Shown here piece by piece: positions 1 through 5,820 of a DNA stretch of 6,810 nt. The notes under the pieces were generated by a model. It searched no databases. It saw nothing but the letters and a program-made list of their open reading frames with translations, and was not told where the DNA came from. The translations under genes and the position numbers were made by a program. The DNA is from an uncultured Elioraea sp. (GTDB lineage Bacteria; Pseudomonadota; Alphaproteobacteria; Acetobacterales; Acetobacteraceae): the NCBI GenBank assembly GCA_937995555.1, contig CALKJX010000338.1:1-6810 (forward strand). The letters run 5' to 3'. Each line of letters begins with the position of its first letter. Within the stretch, counting starts at the first letter, position 1.

Positions 1-1114
1 CCCCTGCCCCGCCGGGCCGTGCCGCGCGCGCCAGCGCCTCGACCGCCTCGGCCCGGAACACTGCCTCGTCCGCCGGGCGCGGATCGTCGCGCACTCCCAG
101 CCAGGTGGTCCAGCCCAGCCGCGGCGGCGGGCCTTCCCCGCCCAGCACCAGCCTCGGTACGGCCTCGGGCTTCAGCCGGGGATTGACCGCGAAGCCGATG
201 GTCGGGCCGACATAGCCCCGCACGAGATGGACGAGATCGTTGAGCAGCCGCCCGCCCGGCAGCAGCGAGACGAAGGTGGCGGCGTCCAGCGGGCCGAGTT
301 CCAGCAGGAAGCGTGCCTGCGGATTCCAGGCATGGGTGCCGATCGCCGCATCCACGCCGAGCCGGCCATGGGCGCCGGGCAGGAAGCCGGGGCCCGGCAG
401 GCGGCTCTGCTCGGAGGGCGGCACGGCGAGCCAGGCGCCGACGAACTGCCGCACCCGCACGGGCCGGCCCAGCAGGTCCGAGACCATCGCCTCGATCCGC
501 GCCGCCGAGGGTGGGGCCTGGGCGAACAGGCCGCCATAGAACACCGGCACCTCGTCCGGCACCGACAGGCGGCCCGCGACACCCCGCGTGCCGAGCCCGA
601 TCACCGCCTTCAGCGCCGCCGTCACCGGATCGACCCGATCGGGCGGCGTCGCCTCGGCGAGACGCGTGTGGCGGTACTTCACGCCGGCGCGCGCATAGAG
701 CGAGAGCAGCCGATGCGTGAACAGATCGAGCAGGTCGGCGAGTGCGACGCTGCGCGCGCGGCTCGCCGCGATCGCGAGCTCGGTGTAGTGGCGCGGCAGG
801 ATGCCCCCCGGTCCGACGAGGCCGAGGAAGCTCACCGCGAGGCGCGGCGGCGCCCCCTCCTCGCCCGGCCGGTAGGAGGCGATCTCGGCGGCGGGAAAGG
901 CGAGCGACAGCACGGTCCCGAGACGCGCGACCTCGCGGTTCGGCTCCGCGTCGCCGCCGAGCGGCGCGCGCGCCTCGAAGCGCCGATCGCGCGCGGCATC
1001 GCGCCGTGCGGCCGCTTCCAGCACGCGCAGCGCATCGACGAGCGCGAAGCGCTCGGGCTCGCGCGCGAGCCGCTCGACTACAGGAGCGGCTCGGCGCCGG
1101 CGCGTGGTGGCCAT
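1..1114 (-). CDS. tssG: TssG (ImpH/VasB) T6SS baseplate protein, stop off window
   Basis: TssG is the baseplate wedge partner of TssF. The frame opens at the ATG at 1112-1114, 37 bp inside the end of tssF, and contains no stop down to the window edge, giving at least 371 codons. I translated parts by hand: MATTRRRRAAPVVERLAREPERF then VDALRVLE (26-33), the family hallmark SFLGLVGPGGILPRHYTE (95-112), ELAIAASRARSVALADLLDLF, and THRLLSLYARAGVKYRHTRL. The late motif LGWTTWLG (333-340) is typical of the TssG C-terminus, so only a short tail is probably missing. Just upstream of the ATG there is no strong Shine-Dalgarno, so translation is likely coupled to tssF. Arginine-rich first residues are less conserved, so the start is less sure than the identity. 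The next gene expected in imp-type operons lies outside the window. Confidence 0.93.
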   Translation of the reverse strand, partial: MATTRRRRAAPVVERLAREPERFALVDALRVLEAAARRDAARDRRFEARAPLGGDAEPNREVARLGTVLSLAFPAAEIASYRPGEEGAPPRLAVSFLGLVGPGGILPRHYTELAIAASRARSVALADLLDLFTHRLLSLYARAGVKYRHTRLAEATPPDRVDPVTAALKAVIGLGTRGVAGRLSVPDEVPVFYGGLFAQAPPSAARIEAMVSDLLGRPVRVRQFVGAWLAVPPSEQSRLPGPGFLPGAHGRLGVDAAIGTHAWNPQARFLLELGPLDAATFVSLLPGGRLLNDLVHLVRGYVGPTIGFAVNPRLKPEAVPRLVLGGEGPPPRLGWTTWLGVRDDPRPADEAVFRAEAVEALARAARPGGAG

Positions 1115-2907
1115 GTGCGGATCACACCCGGCCGCCCGGCGAAGGCGGCGGTGAGGCGGACGAAGCTGTTGACGCTCGCATGGAGCGCGAGGAAGCGCTC
1201 GATCACCGAGGCGAACAGGTAGGCACCTTGGGCGAAGGCGCGCGGATCGAGGGTGAGACGCACATCGAGCCCGCTGACGAAGGCGCCGATCCGCCCGCCC
1301 GGCGCGCGCGCCACACCCGGCTCGGCCGTGACCGAGACGATCCCCTCGATCACCGCGCGCGTCTCGGCGAGTTCGCGCAGGTCATAGAGCCGCAGGATCT
1401 CGCGCAGCGCCTCGGCACCCTCGGCCCCGCCGGTGACGGAGAGGTGGTTCAGCGCGAGGTGGGAGACGAGCGCCCATTGCCCGCCCTCGCGCGCGGTGCG
1501 CCGCAGCGTCGGCGTGGGCGCGGTGAGCATCGTCATCGCCGAGACCCCGCCCAGCCCCTCGACCGCGCTCAGCCGCGGCCGCCCGCCGCCGAACGGCAAG
1601 GCCGAGGGCAGGTCGCGGTTGCAGCAGATGGCATCGATCGAAAGGGTGGAATCGCCCGGCTTGCCGGGATCGAACACCGGGTCGGCGAGCGCGACGTACA
1701 CGTCGGTGCCCTGCAAGGGCGGTGTCGCCGACCGGCGCACGGCCTGGTAGCGCGGCGCGGCCGCATCGACACCCTCGGGCGCGGACGGGTCGAGCCGGTA
1801 GAACGGCCGCCAGACGCGCGGCGGGCTGCCCGGGCGGCTCTCGCGTACCGCCTCGACCGACCACACTTCGAGCGCGCTTGGGCGGCGCGCATCCGGAACG
1901 ATCCGGAGCTCCGCCGAGGTTCCGTCCAGCGCCAGCGGGTCGCAGCGCTGCGGGAACAGGTTCACCACCGGCGTGCAGCCCAGCGCCAGCGCCTCCGGCC
2001 CGACCAACCGTTCGAGCTCGGGCAGCGCGCGGTCGAGATAGAGGAAGATCTCCAGCCGGTTGCCGCCTGAGACGAGCGTCTTGCCGGCAAGTCCGCCGAG
2101 CTCGACGAACAGGAACTTCTCGGGGAAGGCGAAATATTCCGTCAGCAGGCGGAATCCGGCGAAGCCGCGCGCGGGCCAGGGCAGCAGTGCCTCGTCGGGC
2201 GCAAAGCCGATCTCGCGCACCGCACTGCGCGGCAGGATCACCGGATCGGGGTCGTTCGGGCTGTCGGCGAGCGCGACCGAGACGGTGTTGTTCACCATCA
2301 GCTCGTGCAGCGGCAGCGCGACCTGCGGCACGCCGCGCAGGAAGAAGCGGAGCTCGTCGATGCCGAGCTTGGCGAAGCTCATGTCGGCTGCGAGGCAGGT
2401 GAGCCCGATGCGGATGCTGCCGACCGCGCCGCGCGCCTGCGGATTGGGAGGCGCCTGCAAGGGCAGGCCCGAGAGACGCACCGTGTCGACCGTGATCGGT
2501 GCGAGATTGACGGGATAGATCGTGCGGAAGCGGCAGCGTTCGCCGCCGATCGGCTCGGTGTCGAGGCTGGTGCCGGCGGGCACGGTGTAGGGCGCGGTCG
2601 CGGAGGGCAGACCGGTGAACTGCACGATCGCGGCCGACGGCACGGGTGCCAGATAGTGCGGATAGAGCACGCCGAGCAGCGCGTCGGTGAGCTCGGGGTA
2701 CTCGTCGTCGAGCTTGTGGCGCACCCGCGCGGTCAGATAGGCGAAGGATTCGATCAGGCGCGCGACATGCGGATCGTCGATCGCGTCGGGCGAGAGCCTG
2801 AGCCGGCCGGCGATCTTCGGGTGAGCAGCCGCGAACTCGGCCGCGAGCCGGCGCACATAGGCGAGCTCGCGATTGTAGTAGGGGAGGATGTCGTCGATGT
2901 CAGACAG
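1078..2907 (-). CDS. tssF: TssF (ImpG/VasA) T6SS baseplate protein
   Basis: TssF is a cytoplasmic baseplate wedge subunit that forms a TssF2-TssG complex and contacts TssE, TssK and the membrane complex. With the CTG start the product is 609 residues, a typical TssF length. The N-terminus reads DDILPYYNRELAYVRRLAAEFAAAHPKIAGRL, a strong family signature, followed by DDPHVARLIESFAYLTARVRHKLDDEYPEL (about 44-73) and LLGVLYPHYLAPVPSAAIVQF (about 77-97). Later segments such as SVALADSPNDPDPVILPRSAV, FPEKFLFVELGGLAG, VNLFPQRCDPLALDGT, QWALVSHLALNHLSVTG and the C-terminal LYLFASVIERFLALHASVNSFVRL-like region (here GAYLFASVIERFLALHASVNSFVRL) also fit. A conventional start would be the GTG at 2854-2856 (592 residues), but this removes the conserved first 17 residues. 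The stop is TAG at 1078-1080, inside tssG. Identity is secure; only the start is doubtful. Confidence 0.95.
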   Translation of the reverse strand: MSDIDDILPYYNRELAYVRRLAAEFAAAHPKIAGRLRLSPDAIDDPHVARLIESFAYLTARVRHKLDDEYPELTDALLGVLYPHYLAPVPSAAIVQFTGLPSATAPYTVPAGTSLDTEPIGGERCRFRTIYPVNLAPITVDTVRLSGLPLQAPPNPQARGAVGSIRIGLTCLAADMSFAKLGIDELRFFLRGVPQVALPLHELMVNNTVSVALADSPNDPDPVILPRSAVREIGFAPDEALLPWPARGFAGFRLLTEYFAFPEKFLFVELGGLAGKTLVSGGNRLEIFLYLDRALPELERLVGPEALALGCTPVVNLFPQRCDPLALDGTSAELRIVPDARRPSALEVWSVEAVRESRPGSPPRVWRPFYRLDPSAPEGVDAAAPRYQAVRRSATPPLQGTDVYVALADPVFDPGKPGDSTLSIDAICCNRDLPSALPFGGGRPRLSAVEGLGGVSAMTMLTAPTPTLRRTAREGGQWALVSHLALNHLSVTGGAEGAEALREILRLYDLRELAETRAVIEGIVSVTAEPGVARAPGGRIGAFVSGLDVRLTLDPRAFAQGAYLFASVIERFLALHASVNSFVRLTAAFAGRPGVIRTWPPRAGAEPLL

Positions 2908-3400
2908 CGTCCGAGCCCTGCACGCGGAAGGCCATGGCGGCGGCGTCGAAGGCGGTGTCGAAGGTGACGTGCTCGGGCTCGGGATCGGCGATCATCAGCG
3001 CATCGATGCGCAGCCGGAGCGTGCGGTCGAGATCGTCCTGCGGCCTGGCGAGCGAGACCTTCACGTTGCGCAGCCGAGGCTCGAAGGCGCGGATCGCCGT
3101 TTCGGTCGCGCGCCGGAACGCCTCGCGCCGCTCCTCGGCGGCGAAGTAGCCGGCGGTGAAGTCGGGCACGCCGAAATTGATCGGCGAGAGCGCGAGTTCG
3201 GCGAGCTCCGGCGCCCAGGAGCGCCAGCGCTGGCGCGCGTTCAGCAGCGCCTCGAGGTCGCGCCGTGCGGCGCGGCGCAGCGCGGCGAGGGTCTCCGCGG
3301 GCGAAGGCGGGCGGTCCTGCGGCCGGTCGGGATCGTCGTCGAGCAGCCGGTCCAGCACCGAGAGCTGGACGCGTGCCGCGCGCTCGCCGGGCCTCAGCAT
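2900..3400 (-). CDS. tssE: TssE (ImpF, gp25-like lysozyme-fold) T6SS baseplate protein
   Basis: This 166-residue protein is the T6SS homologue of phage T4 gp25, a small baseplate wedge component that nucleates sheath assembly; despite the historic lysozyme name the family is structural. Landmarks are LSVLDRLLDDDP near the N-terminus (13-24), the paired-arginine LRRAARRDLEALLNARQRW (41-59) typical of TssE, LALSPINFGVPDFTAGYF (69-86), and the gp25 core IRAFEPRLRNVKVSL (103-117) containing the conserved EPRL, followed by LRLRIDALM (128-136). The start is the ATG at 3398-3400; no other ATG, GTG or TTG lies between it and the in-frame TGA at 3425-3427. Length is within the usual range. Its stop (TGA at 2900-2902) falls inside the first codons of tssF, so the two are probably translationally coupled. 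Confidence 0.95.
   Translation of the reverse strand: MLRPGERAARVQLSVLDRLLDDDPDRPQDRPPSPAETLAALRRAARRDLEALLNARQRWRSWAPELAELALSPINFGVPDFTAGYFAAEERREAFRRATETAIRAFEPRLRNVKVSLARPQDDLDRTLRLRIDALMIADPEPEHVTFDTAFDAAAMAFRVQGSDAV
2905..2919 (-). promoter_or_regulatory. Probable ribosome-binding site and CTG start codon of tssF
   Basis: On the minus strand AGGG (2916-2919) lies 8 bases before a CTG (2905-2907) in the tssF frame. From this CTG the reading is L-S-D-I-D-D-I-L-P-Y-Y-N-R-E-L-A-Y, which supplies the conserved TssF N-terminus. The frame is open up to a stop at 2992-2994, and that stretch holds no ATG, GTG or TTG before the internal GTG at 2854-2856. The tssE stop begins 3 bases after this codon, consistent with reinitiation. 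Confidence 0.55.
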
Positions 3401-3444
3401 GGCGGACGCACCATCGTCACCGGCTCATTCCGCAACGCGAAGCT
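3401..3444 (-). other. 44-bp spacer between tagJ and tssE with a 7-codon ORF in the tssE frame
   Basis: This is the longest gap between genes in the window. An ATG at 3446-3448, overlapping the tagJ stop as ATGA, opens a 7-codon frame (MKLRVAE) that ends in TGA at 3425-3427. That frame is the tssE frame, and eight sense codons (A G D D G A S A) separate the stop from the tssE ATG. I see no promoter, terminator hairpin or strong ribosome-binding site apart from a weak GGTG 8 bases before the tssE ATG. It may simply be a spacer; the alternative, a lost coupled start for tssE, is described in the findings. Confidence 0.5.
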
Positions 3445-4275
3445 TCATGAGGGTGCGCCGAACGCGAGCGTGCCGAGTTCCATGATGCCATGGCCCTCGT
3501 CGCCCACCAGGAAGATGCGCTGGCCGAGGCCCCGCGTCGGCGCCCCGTCGCCGCCGACCCAGTCGGTCGCCCGGCCGAGCCGGATCGGATCGGGCTGGCT
3601 CGCGGCGTCCGCGGCGTAGATCGCCGGGATGTAGACCTCGCCGTCCGGGCCGTCGCGCACCGACATGGTGGTGCGGCGCCAGAACAGGTCGCGCGGCCGC
3701 TCGGGGGGATGGAACTGCAGCTCGGCAACGCGTTCGGTCGGCACCCAGAAGCACTTGCCGGTGGTGGTCAGCACCTCGAAGAAGCCGGAGCAGAGGTCGT
3801 CGGCATCGCGGAAATCGGTGAAGGGCGCCGATCCGGCGACACCGGCCGCGGGCGGGCGCGCCTCCTCGGCCTCGGCGAGCGCGCGCATCGCACCGGCGGC
3901 GTCGCCCGCGCGCAGCTGGACGAGTGCCGCGAGCATGCGCTTCAGGTGCGGGCTCGGCTCGCCGAGGAACTCGGGCAGGCGGCCCTCGGTCCAGATCTGG
4001 CGGCGCGCCTGCTCGGCGCGGACGAGCTGGCGGAACGCTGCCCCCTGGAGCGCCAGCGCCGGCTCCATCGTGGTGAGCGCGTCCATCAGCGTGTCGGCGC
4101 GCTCCAGGTTGCCCTGGAACAGCAGCAGCTCGGCGAGCAGCATGCGCGGCCCCGGATCCGCCGGCGCCTTGCGCACCGCCGCGTTCGCCGCAGCCACCGC
4201 GTCGTCGAGCCTGCCGGCGCGGAACAGCGCGCCCGGGGAGGTCGGATCGGCCGTCTGGCCAGTCGGGTCGGTCAT
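3445..4275 (-). CDS. tagJ: TagJ/ImpE (HsiE-like) T6SS accessory protein
   Basis: The 276-residue product belongs to the ImpE/TagJ family. In Pseudomonas aeruginosa H1-T6SS the homologue HsiE1 binds TssB and the ClpV ATPase and is thought to assist sheath disassembly in the cytoplasm. The N-terminal part is helical and TPR-like: LFRAGRLDDAVAAANAAVRKAPADPGPRMLLAELLLFQGNLERA (about 17-60), where gene-product layout matches paired 34-residue helices. The C-terminal ImpE signature is clear: FTDFRDADDL (152-161), FFEVLTTTGKCFWVPTERV (165-183), FHPPERPRDLFWR (188-200), and SVRDGPDGEVYIPAIY (205-220). Length is normal for the family. The start is the ATG overlapping the previous stop and backed by a GAGGAG. 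A stop at 3445-3447 also forms part of an ATGA with a downstream ATG (see the tssE upstream region). Its presence indicates a TagJ-type T6SS. No signal peptide or membrane segment is seen. Confidence 0.95.
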   Translation of the reverse strand: MTDPTGQTADPTSPGALFRAGRLDDAVAAANAAVRKAPADPGPRMLLAELLLFQGNLERADTLMDALTTMEPALALQGAAFRQLVRAEQARRQIWTEGRLPEFLGEPSPHLKRMLAALVQLRAGDAAGAMRALAEAEEARPPAAGVAGSAPFTDFRDADDLCSGFFEVLTTTGKCFWVPTERVAELQFHPPERPRDLFWRRTTMSVRDGPDGEVYIPAIYAADAASQPDPIRLGRATDWVGGDGAPTRGLGQRIFLVGDEGHGIMELGTLAFGAPS

Positions 4276-5798
4276 GCCGCGCTCCTCGCCGGTACTTCGG
4301 TGACAAGTCGGAAGGTTGCCGCAACGTCGTCGAGCTGGAACTGCGGCTGGAGATGGATGGTGCAGCCGTACTGGCCCGGCTTGCCGGGCAGCTCGCTCAC
4401 CTGCACCTGGGCGGCGGCCAGGGGATAACGCGCCATCATCTCCGCGCCCGCGCGCGCATTCGCGTTCACGTAGTTGGCGAGCCAGTCGCGCAGCATCGCC
4501 TCGCAATCCTCGGCCGAGGCATAGGAGCCGACCTTCTCGCGACCGAGCATCTTGACGTAGTGCGCGAAGCGGCTGACGCAGAGCATGGTCGAGAGCTGCG
4601 CCGAGAGCCGCGCATTCGCGCTCGCCGCCGCCCCCCGTTCGCCCGTGTAGGCGCGCGCGACCTGGAGCGACCGGCAGGCGCCGAACGCCGCTTCCAGCGT
4701 GTTGCGCAGCCACGTCAGCGGGATGAAGCCCAGCTCCGAAAGGTCCTGATCCTGCCGGTCGGTGAGCGCGATCTCGGTCGCGAAGCGCGGGCCGACGCCG
4801 GCGCGGTCGGACGGGAAACGCTCGACGGGGAGGTTGACGACCAGCCCGCCACCGATCCGGTCGCGGTCGGTGCCCTTGACGTCGGCCGGCCAGCCATGCG
4901 CCGAGACGGCGCGCGCCACCACGGCGGCGAAGGCGTAGACCGCCCCGACCCAGGGCCGGTCCGCCAGGCGGCCGCACTCCTCGGCATAGACGAAGCCGTC
5001 GGCCCGCGTGCCGTCATTGGCATGGGGCGTGCGCGCCAGCACACGCGGCAGCACCACGCCGAGGAAGCGGGCATCCTCGCGCTCCTGGAGGCTGCGCCAG
5101 CGCGCATAGTCCTGGGTGCGGAAGATCGAGGCGAGATCGCGCACGCCGGACAGCTCGCCGAAATGCTCCACCCCGAACAGCGACGCATCGGCGTTCACCA
5201 CGAAGGGCGCGAAGGCGGCCGCGGCGACGCCGGCCATGGCGGAGAGTGCCGCGACGTCGTCGGTCGGGTGGTCGGGGCCGCGGCGATGGCGCACGTGATA
5301 GTCGCCGATCAGCAGGCCGAAGGGCTCGCCGCCCGGCGTGCCGAACTCGCCCTCGTAGACCTTGTCGAAGATCCGGCTCTGGTCGAACTCGATGGCGCGT
5401 TCGAGATCGCGCACCAGTTCGGCCCAGGGCAGGGTGATCATCTTCAGCTTCACCCGCGGCAGCGCCCCCGCCTCGGCCACCAGCCATTGCAGCCCGCGCC
5501 AGGACGCCTCCAGCGCGGCAAGACGGGGATGGTGCAGGATGGCATCGACCTGATCGGCGAGCATCGCATCGAGCGCGGCGACATCGCGATCGAGGGCGAG
5601 CCGCAGCGCCTCGGGATCGTCAAGCAGGCGCGCGCCCTCCGCCTGGCCGAACCAGGCGGCGAGCGGCGGCACTTGGCCGGCCAGGAACATGCCGAGCCGA
5701 TCGGCCGCGCCTTCGCCCGCGCGGCCGAACAGGGCTCCGGCCAGCACCGCATCGCGCAGCGGGGCGGCCGCACCGGTCTCTGAGCCGCCCTCCGTCAC
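4272..5798 (-). CDS. Second TssC-family sheath protein (ImpD-like, TssC paralogue)
   Basis: This complete 508-residue protein is a paralogue of the TssC encoded just upstream and occupies the ImpD position of rhizobial imp operons. The start is a GTG at 5796-5798, 22 bp after the first tssC stop; the spacer is GC-rich with no well-placed Shine-Dalgarno, so coupling to the upstream gene is likely. Family landmarks: an N-terminal helical region, DQVDAILHHPRLAALEASWRGL (about 81-102), FDKVYEGEFGTPGGEPFGLLIGDY (about 143-166), AAFAPFVVNADASLFG (about 193-208), RDLASIFRTQDYARWRSLQ, LSELGFIPLTW (about 352-362), CVSRFAHYVKMLGREKVGSY and a C-terminal YPL-x(n)-LPGKPGQY block. Over the last ~82 residues I count about 39 identities with the upstream TssC without gaps. 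It diverges where TssC has the QKPKKYD and SARLPYIMATSRF segments. Its role may be as a minor or alternative sheath subunit; in Agrobacterium a comparable pair (TssC40/TssC41) is known. Family assignment is secure, function less so. Confidence 0.94.
   Translation of the reverse strand: MTEGGSETGAAAPLRDAVLAGALFGRAGEGAADRLGMFLAGQVPPLAAWFGQAEGARLLDDPEALRLALDRDVAALDAMLADQVDAILHHPRLAALEASWRGLQWLVAEAGALPRVKLKMITLPWAELVRDLERAIEFDQSRIFDKVYEGEFGTPGGEPFGLLIGDYHVRHRRGPDHPTDDVAALSAMAGVAAAAFAPFVVNADASLFGVEHFGELSGVRDLASIFRTQDYARWRSLQEREDARFLGVVLPRVLARTPHANDGTRADGFVYAEECGRLADRPWVGAVYAFAAVVARAVSAHGWPADVKGTDRDRIGGGLVVNLPVERFPSDRAGVGPRFATEIALTDRQDQDLSELGFIPLTWLRNTLEAAFGACRSLQVARAYTGERGAAASANARLSAQLSTMLCVSRFAHYVKMLGREKVGSYASAEDCEAMLRDWLANYVNANARAGAEMMARYPLAAAQVQVSELPGKPGQYGCTIHLQPQFQLDDVAATFRLVTEVPARSAA
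4273..4287 (-). promoter_or_regulatory. Shine-Dalgarno and ATGA stop/start overlap between the second tssC and tagJ
   Basis: On the minus strand GAGGAG (4282-4287) precedes the tagJ ATG (4273-4275) by 6 bases. The ATG shares its TG with the TGA stop of the preceding gene (4272-4274), giving the ATGA arrangement typical of translational coupling. This decides the tagJ start against much longer in-frame extensions, which would lie over the preceding gene. Confidence 0.8.
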
Positions 5799-5820
5799 GA
5801 CCCCGGTCGGGCCCCCGGGC

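Noticed and set aside
227..2070. Long plus-strand ORFs at 227-1222 and 742-2070
   Set aside because: They lie antisense to tssG and tssF, their products are arginine/alanine/glycine-rich with no recognisable family motif, and such shadows are expected at this GC content.
3445..4977. 510-residue minus-strand version of tagJ starting far upstream
   Set aside because: The extra N-terminal 234 residues are out-of-frame translation of the second tssC; the ATGA start with GAGGAG at 4275 gives a normal-length TagJ.
4353..5783. 476-residue plus-strand ORF opposite the second tssC
   Set aside because: The minus-strand frame shows unmistakable TssC motifs over the same bases; the plus-strand product is low-complexity and has no family-like features.
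5799..5820. GC-rich run between the two tssC genes as a possible terminator or hairpin
   Set aside because: It is only 22 bases, has no following T-run, and lies inside an evident operon; short G/C runs are expected by composition.
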